Source: CAVWUA01 sp963758025
GTDB taxonomy: Bacteria; Planctomycetota; Planctomycetia; Isosphaerales; Isosphaeraceae
Direction: 5' to 3'
DNA: 64,000 bases
NCBI GenBank assembly: GCA_963758025.1
Contig: CAVWUA010000001.1
Location: 124,001-188,000 of the forward strand
In this document: piece by piece, positions 54,922 to 64,000 of the stretch
How the letters are laid out: every line of letters begins with the position of its first letter
How positions within the stretch are numbered: position 1 is the first letter of the stretch
The notes under the pieces: generated by a model
Told to the model about the DNA's origin: nothing
The model's input: the letters and a program-made list of their open reading frames with translations, nothing else
Database searches by the model: none
Made by a program: the position numbers and the translations under genes

Positions 54922-56742
54922 TTAGCCGTGAAGCCGTCCCCTGGCAAACGCGCGAGTCCAAGGTCGGTTCATTCCCGAGGACCGAACCGCGAGCCGCTCT
55001 GCCCGCTGCTGGGCGAGCCGCTGGGCCATCATGGCATGGCGTGCTCGGTACTGGTCGAGACGCGCGGAGATCGTCCCGGCCGCCTGCGCCTGTCCCAGGG
55101 CTCCCCCTGTGCCTTGTGTCGTTGTTGCGGAGTTGATCCCAACGCTCGACCAGGTCTGAATCTTCGAGAAGGTTCCCGTGAGACCGAACTGAGACAGGGC
55201 ACCACCCAGGGGATTTTGCGGGCTGTCGTTGGCGACGGTCCCAGCATACTCTCCATCCTGATACAGTGCCGCGAGCGCCGCGTCCTGGGCGTCTGTTGGT
55301 GACTGACCGGCCCCGTTACCCTGAGGCTGCCCATTGTCGTTGTCGCCGGTCGGGCTATCGCCGGAAGGAACGCCACCCGAGGAGTCGGGGATGGTATTCC
55401 CGGGAGCGATGGGGCCAGTAGGGGCGCTCGGGACGTTCGAGGAGCCGCCTGTGTCGCCTCCAGAGTCGGAGGGCGAATCCGATCCGCCCGCGGGTGGATC
55501 GGAAGGAGGGACGACGACCGGACCTGTGGCCGGTGGATTTTCGGTCGGCATGCCGCCGCCCGAATTGTCGTTGTTTCCGTTCCCGCCGCCCTGGTTGTCG
55601 CTGTTTCCGTTGCCGCCGCCCGAGTTGTCGGTGTTGCCGTTGTTCGCAGGATTTCCGAAGGCCACCTGCGCGGCGTGGCGAATGTCGAGCCGGTCCAGGG
55701 TGATGCCGGTCGCCGAGTCATGGATCTTGACCGAACCGGCATCGAGCCAGGTTTCGAGTTGATGGATACTCGGCAAGGTGCCGTGGAGCTTCTGGTAGAT
55801 CGATTGCAGCAGCAGAACCGCGCCGCTGACCATCGGGGCGGCGAAGCTGGTGCCATCAACGGCGGCGAAGCTGTTCCCCTCGATCGGCGCATCCAGCCCC
55901 GCGCCCGGCGCGGCGAGGTCGGTAGCCGAGGTCTTCCCAAGCGCCTTACCGAGCCGCTGGGCGTTGCCGACGAGCTGGTCACTGCTGTCGGTGGCCGTGA
56001 CGCTGATCGTCTCGGGGAGGATCGCCGTGAAGCCCATCCCCTGCTGACCATTGAAGCTGTTGCCAGCGGCCGAGACGACCGGAATGTTCAGGGTCTGGAG
56101 TTGGTGAATCAAGCCGGCAATGCGCTGGCCGATCTGGCCGTCGGTCGAGTACCAGTCGGCCGTATAGTTCCTGCCGTCGGCGATCGACAGGTTCACGACC
56201 GAGATGTGGTACTCGTCGTGGTGATCGATCACCCACTGCAAGGCCTGGGCAACACGGTCATAACTGCCGTTGTTGTCATCGCCGAAGACCCTCAAAGGGA
56301 CGATTCCCGCCCCCGGCGCGACTCCGGGATTGGCCGGGTCGGACGAGGCGATCAACCCGGCGACGGCCGTGCCATGTTGCCAGGTGTCGGCGTCGGGATC
56401 ATTGTCATTCTCGGCGAAGTCATAACCGCCGACAACTTTGTTTCCCGCCCCGATCGCACCGCCAAGGGCCTCATGATGGTAGTTGACGCCGGTGTCGATC
56501 ACCGCGGCGGTCAGCCCCGAGCCATCAACACCGTAATCGGCTCGGGTGGCGGTCGCACCGATCAACGTATCATAGGGTTTGATTGTGACCGGCACGCCGG
56601 TCGGGCTGGTGGTCGCGAAAACGGCGGGTAGGGGCGCGATGCTGGTCGTGGTTGTCGAGAGCAGTTTCCGGGCTTCCAGGCTCTCGCAATCAGGTCGGAG
56701 GCTTTTGCGGTCGGGACGCCGGATCGTGCGGGTCCATTTCAT
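54922..56742 (-). CDS. Secreted subtilisin-like serine protease (S8) with Gly/Asn-repeat tail
   Basis: A 606-residue protease. The N-terminus has the planctomycete surface-protein pattern SLEARKLLS (21-29). Catalytic residues are Asp83 (AVIDTGVNYHH), His123 (HGTAVAGLIAS) and Ser299 (GTSFAAPMVSG), with the oxyanion Asn in SAAGNS (N228). After about residue 370 the chain is low complexity: three decapeptide units of the GGGNGNSDNQ type, Pro- and Ser-rich linkers, and a Gln/Arg-rich end. It likely works outside the cell; the tail may attach it to the surface. Frame intact. Confidence 0.9.
   Translation of the reverse strand: MKWTRTIRRPDRKSLRPDCESLEARKLLSTTTTSIAPLPAVFATTSPTGVPVTIKPYDTLIGATATRADYGVDGSGLTAAVIDTGVNYHHEALGGAIGAGNKVVGGYDFAENDNDPDADTWQHGTAVAGLIASSDPANPGVAPGAGIVPLRVFGDDNNGSYDRVAQALQWVIDHHDEYHISVVNLSIADGRNYTADWYSTDGQIGQRIAGLIHQLQTLNIPVVSAAGNSFNGQQGMGFTAILPETISVTATDSSDQLVGNAQRLGKALGKTSATDLAAPGAGLDAPIEGNSFAAVDGTSFAAPMVSGAVLLLQSIYQKLHGTLPSIHQLETWLDAGSVKIHDSATGITLDRLDIRHAAQVAFGNPANNGNTDNSGGGNGNSDNQGGGNGNNDNSGGGMPTENPPATGPVVVPPSDPPAGGSDSPSDSGGDTGGSSNVPSAPTGPIAPGNTIPDSSGGVPSGDSPTGDNDNGQPQGNGAGQSPTDAQDAALAALYQDGEYAGTVANDSPQNPLGGALSQFGLTGTFSKIQTWSSVGINSATTTQGTGGALGQAQAAGTISARLDQYRARHAMMAQRLAQQRAERLAVRSSGMNRPWTRAFARGRLHG
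55553..55642. repeat. Three 30-bp tandem repeats within the subtilase gene
   Basis: Units 55553-55582, 55583-55612 and 55613-55642 all begin CCGCCGCC and share the TTGTCG...TTNCCGTT core. On the coding strand they specify Gly/Asn-rich decapeptides of the form (N/D)GGGNGN.DN. As a 30-bp unit the repeat can change copy number without a frameshift. Confidence 0.8.
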
Positions 56743-57357
56743 GTATCCATCTCCTCAGACGGCCGCCTTACCACGGCGTGGGCCGCCCCGCATGCTCGGT
56801 GGTGAGCGCCCCCTTCCATGGCACGGTTCCCCTCGGGCGGTCTTGGCCCGGGGAGAGAGCCGCGGCGAGCGGACCCGCAGGCATTGCGGACCCGCGCCGG
56901 CCAGAGCGCGAGCGTTCGAAGTTCGGGACGGGACCGCCGGAGCCTCGCCGCCCACATTGCGAGCCGTCGCGTCGTGCGAGCGGCGTGTGGGCGGGAAGTC
57001 CGTCGGGACCCCGAGTGCGGTGAGCCTCGCCCACGCGTGGCGGTGGTCGGATTCCCGGCGAATTCATCACCGGGCACGGCACCGAGGCGCGTGCGAGACC
57101 CAGGTTCGGCATGCGTCCTGCGCTTGGACCGGCCTCGGAGTCCGGTCCGGCAAGACGGACATCCTCCGGATGCCCGCCCGCCCGGCGGTGAGATGGATCG
57201 GTGATCCCGCCAGGCCCGTGAGGCTTGCCCCCGGCCACCCTCCTTGCGGATGTGGCCGGAACGGCTATAGTCAGCAGTCGCGACGACTGCTCCGCATTGG
57301 TCTGCCTCACGGCTTCTCTTGTATCGTTCCAAGGCCCCCGAGGAGTTTTCCCGAATC
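56743..57357. other. 615-base divergent intergenic region
   Basis: This GC-rich stretch lies between the divergent subtilase and kdsB genes. Open frames inside are Arg/Pro/Gly-rich without family features or ribosome binding sites, so I see no gene. The kdsB promoter candidate at 57244 is the only signal found. Confidence 0.45.
57244..57271 (+). promoter_or_regulatory. Candidate sigma70 promoter of kdsB
   Basis: TTGCGG (57244-57249), a 16-base spacer and TATAGT (57266-57271), which matches the -10 consensus at 5 of 6. The kdsB ATG is 86 bases downstream. Confidence 0.5.
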
Positions 57358-58112
57358 ATGGAAATTGTCGCGGTGATCCCCGCCCGTTTCGCTTCCACCC
57401 GACTACCCGGCAAACCCCTCCTGTCCGACACCGGAAAACCCCTGATCCAGCACGTCGTCGAGGCCGCGCGCGGGCCACCCTCCTGACGCGGACGATCGTC
57501 GCGACCGACGATAACCGCATCCTCGACGCCGTCCGTGCCTTTGGCGGCGAGGCCGTCATGACCCGCGCCGATCATCCGAGCGGAACCGATCGCGTCGCCG
57601 AGGTTGCCCTCGACCTGCCCGACGCCGACATCATCGTCAACGTTCAGGGGGACGAACCGGAAGTCTCCGGCGCGACGCTCGATCGCCTGATCTCCCTGCT
57701 CCGCGACGACCCCGACGCCCCGATGGCCACGCTCGCCACGCCGATCCGGGATGAAGGCTCCTATGTGGCGTCCTCCTGCGTGAAGGTCGTCTGTGCCCGC
57801 AACGGCCGTGCGCTCTACTTCTCGCGCAGTCCGATCCCACACCACCGCGAAGGCTTGCCCCCGACCGGCGAGCCGATCGCCCTGCTGCACCTGGGCCTTT
57901 ACGCCTATCGCCGTTCCTTTCTGCTCGGTCTGGCGGCCTTGCCGCCGTCTCCGCTGGAACAGACGGAAAAACTCGAACAACTCCGCGTCCTGGAGGCCGG
58001 CCACCCGATCGCCGTCGGGATCGTCGAGGAACCGAGTATTGGCATCGATACCCCGGAGGACTATCGGCGGTTCGTCGAACGGTGGAGGGCACTTAAGAAT
58101 CAAACTACTTAA
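57358..58112 (+). CDS. kdsB: 3-deoxy-manno-octulosonate cytidylyltransferase (one frameshift)
   Basis: CMP-Kdo synthetase activates Kdo for lipopolysaccharide inner core. The protein opens MEIVAVIPARFASTRLPGKP, the nucleotide-binding signature. Next come IVATDDNRIL, VMTRADHPSGTDRVAE, VQGDEPEVSG, HLGLYAYRRSFL and EKLEQLRVLEAG. A missing C at about 57467 (in EAARRATLLTRT) breaks the frame; the corrected length is about 251 residues, as expected. Its presence implies a Kdo-containing envelope. Confidence 0.93.
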
Positions 58113-58463
58113 TTAAGTTTTTTAAATTAATTCATTTTCAGCGGGAGCTGTCCCCTGGCTGGGTACACGGAGGAAGAACTGGAAGAGGCCGCGATGGCCT
58201 GAGACGCAAATGCTGTTGAATCCATCGCATTGAATCCCAAATGCACTTTTTGTTTCCAGGTGTAAGTTTAAATAAAATTCGCTTGAAAAGCGTTGCCGGC
58301 TCGACAAGAATCACTCGCAAGCACAATCGGATAAGGTGAGTCATCCGATTGGCGGCTCGGTGACGGGAAAGACGAGGGGGCCATCTCGAACGGAGCGCGA
58401 AGGGCACACCATGGCGTCATGGTGGCGGTCCCCGGTCGCTGTACGGACTTTTGGAGGTGGAGG
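58113..58463. other. AT-rich intergenic region
   Basis: This 350-base gap contains two AT-rich stretches (about 58100-58140 and 58245-58290), which stand out from the GC-rich surroundings. No gene or clear hairpin is found. It probably holds the promoter of the cytochrome-like gene, whose start is preceded by GGAGGTGGAGG. Confidence 0.4.
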
Positions 58464-59941
58464 ATGAAGAAAACACGCTCGCGAGTTGGGCACGGACGAT
58501 TGCGGTCAATGCTGTTCGTCTGCGGTATCGCGGCGCCTCTGGCCCTTGCCTGGGGCGCCGCGCTCCCGCAGCCACGAGGTGCTCCCGCGGAGGAGGAGGC
58601 TCAGAGCAGCGGGACGTTCCATCCCGTGCCTCTGCCTGACCCGAAGATTCCGGGTTTCACCTTCCCCGAAGCGGAGAAAACGATTCTGGGCTGGGTCAGC
58701 AACGATGATCAGGATGCGATCAGCAGTCATGCGTGGGGGATCTGGACCGCCCTGACGTCTCCCTCGGGTCAGACCTACGAGGGGCAGGATCTGCTCGTGT
58801 TCGAAACATGGGACACACCCGGCGACTTGCTGGATCAAACGTCCGGCGTGGCGGAGGCGGTCCGCCGGAGAAATCCGCGCCCGCTGAACCGTCTCCGGCA
58901 GTTCCATCGCGACCCTGCCGCGGCGCTCGGGGCGTCGGGAGAGGGAACGGTCACCGGGTTCGTCAAGTACGACCCGACCGCCGCCGAGCACATCGTTCAG
59001 AACAAGCTGCTCTCGATCAATCAGCTCAACACGTACCTCGCCAACGGTGACACGGAGATCCCGACGTTTCCGAACGCCGCGATCTCAGTAAAACCTGTCT
59101 TTCAGACGATCTCGCAGTCGAGTCTCGTTGACGGCCGTTATTACATGCTGGCGAACTGGCCCGGTTCGCCGGACCCGGCGATCCCGTTCCCACCGTCTGC
59201 CTGGAAGCAGTGTGTCTGGGTGGACACCCAGGCCCAAGGGGCCGGCCCCGGAACCGGGAAGGTGGACACCGTCTGCAATCCCAACGGAGCGTCCCGCACA
59301 CCCGAGACCACCTACGGCGTCGATCGTTTCATCCATTTCACGCTCTCAACGACGCAGGCCATGGTTCTGAATGCCGTTCACGATGCCCTTCCCGGCCTCC
59401 GTGCGTCCAGGGTCACGCAAGGCGATATCGCCATACTCGTCGGGATGCACGTCACCTCGCGTGAAGTGACGCGCTGGACCTGGCAGACCTTCTGGTGGTC
59501 GCCCGATCCCGACAACCCCCCGGTTCCGAGTTCACCGGCCTTCGCGGCAACGCGCCCGGCGCAGCTCAAGGGAGCACCGCGAAATTATGCGGTCGCGCTC
59601 GCCTACAGCATGGTCAACCCTCCCCAGCCGAATACCGGGGGGAAGAACGTGGGGAATTCCGTTTATGGGTTCAATCCCTGGCTGGAGGCCGGGTTTGGTA
59701 CGCGCAACGACCGCTCCCGATGTCGAAACCGGGAACTTACAACGGGATGACCGTTCCGAACAACGTCGGCGTGCAGACGAACTGCATGAGCTGTCATGCC
59801 CAGGCGTGTTACGACAAGAAGAGCGGCTCGCTCGCTTCGGCCTATTACACCGGAGACCAGTACATCGACCTGGACGGGTCCCAGTTTCAGGGCAAGCTCA
59901 AGGTGGATTTCCTCTGGTCGCTTCCTGATCTTGCCCAATGA
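58464..59941 (+). CDS. Exported monoheme cytochrome-like protein 1 (one frameshift)
   Basis: About 492 residues. A signal peptide is present (RSMLFVCGIAAPLALAWGAA). The large N-terminal domain holds AISSHAWGIWTAL, DLLVFETWDTP and AISVKPVFQTI. Near the C-terminus one heme c attachment site, CMSCH, lies in QTNCMSCHAQACYDKKSG. The frame is broken at about 59705 just before LPMSKPGTYNGMTV. It is homologous to the next gene in several blocks. The role is probably periplasmic electron transfer or a redox reaction not yet identified. Confidence 0.75.
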
Positions 59942-60235
59942 GCACGTGACGTGACGGGGCACCCGCCACCTCGTCGTCGAGACGACGAGCGGGAGCAGGA
60001 ACGACACTTTCCTGCTCCCACCGCGCGGTGGTCGTGTCTGGAAGATTCTCGTCGGAACCCGGTTCACGTGCGGTGAGGATCGGCTGTGCGGGCCCTTTAA
60101 TTATTGTCCGTTTGTTAACGACATTTGAAAAATCGAAAAATTGCCAAAATTGACTTGCATTTCCGTTATCAGAAGTCTTAGATATCGACGGTCCTCTGCC
60201 AAAGAAGTCCAGACCTTTTTACAGGAAAGGGTCCC
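59942..60235. other. Leader region with an AT-rich stretch
   Basis: The segment 60100-60185 is notably AT-rich (runs of A and T, including TTGACT at 60150) in a GC-rich genome and lies directly upstream of the second cytochrome-like gene. It probably contains its promoter; a -10 box at standard spacing is not convincing. AGGAAAGGG just before 60236 is the ribosome binding site. Confidence 0.4.
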
Positions 60236-62056
60236 ATGCGTACTTCATTTCGGATGTGTGCGGCCGGCGTCGTGATAGTCGCGGCAAGCACTGCCGCACT
60301 GATCCCCTTGCACTCTCAGGAACCCGAGACGAAGCAAGCGGGAGGCGACGTGAGTTTTCCGGTGAGCTTGATCGAGCAGGGTTACAACGTTCCGGCGGAC
60401 CTGAATCCCGACGGGGGCGGCGCGCCGAAGGCCAACCTCGAACAGGCGGCCGTGTTTGCCTGGCAGGAGTTCATCGCCCTGAGCTGGCCCGCCGTGCAGC
60501 AGACGGGAATGTTGAACACCCGCGACGTCGCGGACCAGAACAAGCCGTTCGGTGACCCGAACGATACGGGACCATTGGTCTGGGAGACCTATCGCGCCAA
60601 GGTCGAGATCTATCCCGGCACGGGCTACTACGACGGCACGACGCCTCCGAGTGAACCACCAGGTTATCCCCCCGGCTATGTCAACGATCCCGCCCAGTCG
60701 TTCGGATACGATGCGCCTCCGAAGTACGTGTACAACCCGACCAAGGTGAATACGCCGGACGGAACGATTCCCGCCTGCGATACGGCCCAGAAGAACGACC
60801 CTGTCCCCTGGGTCAATCTCGACGAGGTCAACCAGATCGGCCTCGACACCATGTATGTCGGTCTTCCCGTGGACAACCCCGGAGCCAATAGCGATCCCCA
60901 GCGCATCCGCTTCCTGGCCAAGGCGAACCGGACGGAATACACGTATGCGGCCCAGAACAACTACTGGTGGGAAAGCCAGGCGTTCAAGACCGCGCAGACG
61001 AACTTGCAGACCGGCATCAGCAACGAGACCTACCCGACCGCGCCCTTCATCAGCTTCCCGGCGGGGACGATCGAGGTCAAGGCGGCGTGGCGGCCTCTGA
61101 GCAAGTCGCAGAACCCAAGCCACTTCCACACCACCACCGTGCGTTATTACGAAACCAATAGCGACGGATCGCCGTGCTATCACGACGAGACGTGGGGCCT
61201 GATCGGTCTGCACATTATCCACAAGACGCCGACAGCCCCGTACTTCATCTTCGCCACGTTCGAGCAGGCGGAGAACCTTCTGACGCCCACCGGGGCGCCG
61301 GTCGAGGACAACAACGGCAAGGTCGTCCGGCTTCAGACGACTTCGCCAACCACGCCCGCTCTGACCTATCAGGATTCCCCCACGGTGCCGAAGGTCTCGA
61401 TCGTCGGCGATACGTACTGCGAGGATCCGAAGGATTTGCTCTACTACAAGAACAACCCACAGGACGACGGGCTACCGTCGAACGGGAACATCTGCGTCAA
61501 CAATCGTTATCACGCGATCCCTCCCACGGTCATCGCCGTGAACAAGGCCGCCCACCAGGCGCTTACCACCTACTCCAGTGCCCATAACCTGGGAGAGTCG
61601 CCCTGGCAGCATTACAAGCTGGTCAACGTCCAGTGGGTCCCGTTCGACCTCAAAGAGATTGATCTGAGGAACCCCGACTCAAACAAGAACGCCTCCACCT
61701 TTTATCAGGCGAATATCGTCGTCGAGACGAATTACACTCTCCAGGAATTCTCGGGACGGATCTCCACCGCGTACACCCCGCCGCCAACCCTAGACCAGCT
61801 CACCGGCGCGCCAACGAACTACACCACGAGTGGGGAGCCCGGTTTCCTCAACACCTTCATCGTCCCCATCCAGTCCACGCCCGGGAAGATCCAGGGCGTC
61901 AATATGGGGGGCTGCATGGGCTGTCACGGCAATGCCCAGGTGGCGGGATCGGACTTCAGCTTCATCCTCGCCAACCCGGTCACGGCCCCCGAAACGCCCA
62001 CGACCGATCCCGCCGCGTCGTTCCTGCGGAGATATCAGAGCCTGATTCGTCGCTGA
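60236..62056 (+). CDS. Exported monoheme cytochrome-like protein 2
   Basis: A 606-residue protein. The signal peptide is at the N-terminus (MCAAGVVIVAASTAALIPLH). The body has AVFAWQEFIALSWPAVQ, GPLVWETYRAKVEIYPG, GTIEVKAAWRPLSKS and GLIGLHIIHKTPTAPYFIF. A single heme c site, GGCMGCHGNAQ, lies about 55 residues from the end. The order and spacing of W-E-T, V-K-x-x-W and C-x-x-C-H blocks match the preceding protein, so these are diverged paralogues. I recall similar proteins in proteobacteria, without known function. Frame intact. Confidence 0.8.
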   Translation: MRTSFRMCAAGVVIVAASTAALIPLHSQEPETKQAGGDVSFPVSLIEQGYNVPADLNPDGGGAPKANLEQAAVFAWQEFIALSWPAVQQTGMLNTRDVADQNKPFGDPNDTGPLVWETYRAKVEIYPGTGYYDGTTPPSEPPGYPPGYVNDPAQSFGYDAPPKYVYNPTKVNTPDGTIPACDTAQKNDPVPWVNLDEVNQIGLDTMYVGLPVDNPGANSDPQRIRFLAKANRTEYTYAAQNNYWWESQAFKTAQTNLQTGISNETYPTAPFISFPAGTIEVKAAWRPLSKSQNPSHFHTTTVRYYETNSDGSPCYHDETWGLIGLHIIHKTPTAPYFIFATFEQAENLLTPTGAPVEDNNGKVVRLQTTSPTTPALTYQDSPTVPKVSIVGDTYCEDPKDLLYYKNNPQDDGLPSNGNICVNNRYHAIPPTVIAVNKAAHQALTTYSSAHNLGESPWQHYKLVNVQWVPFDLKEIDLRNPDSNKNASTFYQANIVVETNYTLQEFSGRISTAYTPPPTLDQLTGAPTNYTTSGEPGFLNTFIVPIQSTPGKIQGVNMGGCMGCHGNAQVAGSDFSFILANPVTAPETPTTDPAASFLRRYQSLIRR

Positions 62057-62133
62057 TCTCAACCGGCGGAACCCGTCCGCGCGTGGGCGGGCGGGTTCGC
62101 CGATTCCGGATGGACGTCTTCGGAGGCGCGTTG

Positions 62134-63648
62134 ATGGACAACGTCCTGTTCGCCCATCCCTTCTTTCTGAAGAATGACCCGAAGCAGGTCGCCAAGATGC
62201 GGCCTTACCCTCCGCTGGGAACACTCTACGCCGCCGGCAACCTTCGATCGCTCGGCTACGACGTGACGTTGTTCGACGCGATGCTCTCCGAAGGGTTGCA
62301 CGAATACGAGGCCCTGCTCGACCGGGTCCGGCCCGCGTTCGTGGTGCTGTACGAGGACCAGTTCAATTTTCTGTTAAAGATGTGCCTGAACCACGTGCGC
62401 GCGTCGGCCTACCGGATGGCCGAGCTGGCCTCGGCCGCCGGGGCGACGGTCATCGCCGCGGGTTCGGACGTCACCGATCACCCCGATGGTTACTTCGCGC
62501 ATGGGGTGGACTACGCCTTGACCGGCGAGGCCGACCGTCGCCTGGAGGAACTTCTCGGAACCCTGACCGGGCGTGCGCCTCGGGCTCTGGGAGCGATTGG
62601 CGGTCTGGTGCGCCTCAATGGCGAGGGCGACGGTCGCGCCATCCGAAACCCGGCCGAGGAGCCCGAGCGTCAACTCGACCGTCTGCCGATGCCGGCCTGG
62701 GACCTTGTCGATATCGAGCCGTACCGGCAAGCCTGGCGGTCGGCCCACGGCTACTTCAGCCTGAACATGGTCTCGACACGCGGTTGCCCGTTCCACTGCA
62801 ACTGGTGCGCGAAGCCGATCTGGGGCCAGCGCTACGCCATGCGATCCCCGGGCCATGTCGCCGAGGAGATGGCGCTGCTGAAGCGATTGCATCGTCCCGA
62901 TCACCTCTGGTTCGCCGACGACATCTTCGGCCTCCAGCCAAGCTGGACCGCCGAATTCGCCGCCGAGGTCGAGGCTCGTGATGCCTCGATTCCCTTCATG
63001 ATCCAGACCCGCGCCGACCTGATGACCCAGAAGGCGGTGGATGCTCTGGCCCGTGCCGGTTGCGCCGAGGTCTGGATCGGCGCCGAGAGTGGCAGCCAGA
63101 AGGTCCTCGACGCGATGGACAAGGGGATCAAGGTCGAGCAGATCGCCGCCGCTCGGCAACGGCTCGGTGCGGCGGGCATCCGCGCTTGCTTTTTCATCCA
63201 GCTCGGCTACCCCGGCGAGACGTTCGAGGACATCGAGGCCACCGTCCAGATGATCCGTGAGACGCTCCCCGATAATATCGGTGTCAGCGTCAGCTATCCG
63301 CTCCCTGGAACCCGGTTCCACAAGATGGTCCAGACCAGCCTGGAGGATAAGGACCACTGGGATGACAGCGGCGACCTCGCCATGATGTTCGAGGGGACGT
63401 ATCAAACACCGTTTTATCGACGGCTTCACGGCCTCCTGCACGATGACCTCAACCTCCGCCTCCGGCTGCGGACGCAGTCAGCGTGTGATCCCGATCTGCT
63501 CCGTGCGCTGGACTGCGCTGAACCGGTCCTGGTTCGAGCTGGGCCAGATGGAAGAGAGCCAACGAAGCGCCCATCCGACAACGATCCGCAAATCTCAAGA
63601 GCCTGTCGCGGTGCCCGACCTGGACCGACGCTGGAATTAATCTCATGA
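62134..63648 (+). CDS. B12-binding domain radical SAM protein
   Basis: A 504-residue protein with an N-terminal cobalamin-binding domain (MRPYPPLGTLYAAGNLRS, then AGSDVTDHPDGYFAHGVDY) and a radical SAM domain with C218, C222 and C225 in RGCPFHCNWCAKP (CxxxCxxC). SAM-binding GGE is represented by GAESGSQKVLDAMDKG. The conserved DxHxxGG of full cobalamin binding is not evident in the B12 part. These enzymes usually methylate or rearrange unreactive carbon. The ATG at 62134 has GGAGG upstream. It overlaps the next gene (ATGA). Confidence 0.88.
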   Translation: MDNVLFAHPFFLKNDPKQVAKMRPYPPLGTLYAAGNLRSLGYDVTLFDAMLSEGLHEYEALLDRVRPAFVVLYEDQFNFLLKMCLNHVRASAYRMAELASAAGATVIAAGSDVTDHPDGYFAHGVDYALTGEADRRLEELLGTLTGRAPRALGAIGGLVRLNGEGDGRAIRNPAEEPERQLDRLPMPAWDLVDIEPYRQAWRSAHGYFSLNMVSTRGCPFHCNWCAKPIWGQRYAMRSPGHVAEEMALLKRLHRPDHLWFADDIFGLQPSWTAEFAAEVEARDASIPFMIQTRADLMTQKAVDALARAGCAEVWIGAESGSQKVLDAMDKGIKVEQIAAARQRLGAAGIRACFFIQLGYPGETFEDIEATVQMIRETLPDNIGVSVSYPLPGTRFHKMVQTSLEDKDHWDDSGDLAMMFEGTYQTPFYRRLHGLLHDDLNLRLRLRTQSACDPDLLRALDCAEPVLVRAGPDGREPTKRPSDNDPQISRACRGARPGPTLELIS

Positions 63649-64000
63649 GCGATATCCTGCTGACGCACGGCTACTTCCTCGACGAGGACGAGAAGGAGCG
63701 GCAGATCATGCGGCCCTACCCCACACTGGGGCTGCTCTACCTCTCGGCGTATTTGCGACGTGCCGGCTTCGATGTGGACGTCTTCGACACGACCTTCGCC
63801 GCGAGGGAGGACCTGTGCCGCCGGCTCGCCGACGAGCCGGGGGGCATCGTCGGCATCTACACGAACCTGATGACTCGAGGATCGGTCCTCGGCGTGATCG
63901 ACGCGGCCAGGTCCTTCGGCTGGACGGTCATCGTCGGCGGCCCGGAGGCGGCCGGCTACCCGGACGAGTACCTTGCCCGAGGCGCCGACGTGATTGTCAT
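63645..64000 (+). CDS. B12-binding domain radical SAM protein, N-terminal part (cut by window edge)
   Basis: The first 118 residues of a paralogue of the preceding protein. It opens MSDILLTHGYFLDEDEKER followed by MRPYPTLGLLYLSAYLRRAG, which matches MRPYPPLGTLYAAGNLRSLG in the neighbour. VGGPEAAGYPDEYLARGAD resembles the cobalamin-binding end of this domain. The ATG overlaps the TGA of the upstream gene, so the two are translationally coupled and likely act in one pathway. The radical SAM part lies outside the window. Confidence 0.85.
   Translation, partial: MSDILLTHGYFLDEDEKERQIMRPYPTLGLLYLSAYLRRAGFDVDVFDTTFAAREDLCRRLADEPGGIVGIYTNLMTRGSVLGVIDAARSFGWTVIVGGPEAAGYPDEYLARGADVIV

Noticed and set aside
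55553..55642. Repeat that could be a CRISPR array
   Set aside because: The units are contiguous, in frame and coding (Gly/Asn-rich), with no spacers. No CRISPR array or cas gene is seen in the window.
56768..57310. A 180-codon minus-strand frame between the subtilase and kdsB
   Set aside because: Arg/Pro/Gly-rich composition, no ribosome binding site and no recognisable motif. It also covers the likely kdsB promoter.
62374..63441. A 355-codon minus-strand frame
   Set aside because: It is antisense to the radical SAM gene with its complete CxxxCxxC motif.

Overview
The window looks like a draft contig from a planctomycete, most likely of the Isosphaeraceae/Gemmatales type. The grounds are the high GC content, surface proteins that begin with an 'LE.R.L(L/M)S' motif, a PEP-CTERM protein, a DUF1080 sugar hydrolase, a Tat-exported Gfo/Idh/MocA protein, ExbB/ExbD/vWA modules, a HAL3-like phosphopantothenoylcysteine decarboxylase and many secreted proteins of unknown function. 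This placement is inferred from gene content and style, not from a marker gene.

Layout. 1-10 kb holds a split transketolase (both subunits, minus strand), an SGNH hydrolase, ispD, an Mrr-type nuclease, a flavoprotein decarboxylase, an HD hydrolase, ArfB, and a divergent pair of paralogous exported proteins. 11-16 kb holds a TetR-controlled DevABC/MacB-like efflux operon with a clear promoter and palindromic operator. 16-23 kb holds a beta-helix protein, a GH5-like hydrolase, tRNA-Phe, a WYL regulator whose 3' end overlaps tRNA-Ile, an acidic-tailed protein, a stand-alone receiver protein and a DUF1080 protein. 23.8-33 kb is a complex I locus in the order nuoB-C-D, I, a small gene, A, H, J, K, N. 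B, C and D appear to form one fused reading frame, and nuoE/F/G/L/M are absent here. Between nuoD and nuoI is a scrambled stretch that reads as the remains of a hicA (and perhaps hicB) toxin-antitoxin pair. 33-43 kb holds a HEPN-like protein, an FAD oxidoreductase, a zinc-ribbon membrane protein, a TPR/thioredoxin lipoprotein, a DMT-family protein, a nested inverted-repeat element and an ExbB-ExbD-ExbD-OB-vWA operon. 43-64 kb holds a membrane pyrophosphatase, a MocA oxidoreductase, two SDR proteins, an acylphosphatase, an ABC-2 permease, an ABC exporter with a degenerate ATPase, a subtilase, kdsB, two paralogous monoheme cytochrome-like proteins and two tandem B12-binding radical SAM proteins. 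The last of these runs off the end.

Sequence quality is a central caveat. About 33 single- or double-base indels interrupt conserved genes (ispD, the nuo genes, hppA, kdsB and others), and ten fall within 2.7 kb of nuoBCD. They mostly add or remove one base of a short C/G run or one CG unit of a GCGC tract. I read them as assembly error, so those genes are listed as CDS spanning the breaks with the position of each break stated.
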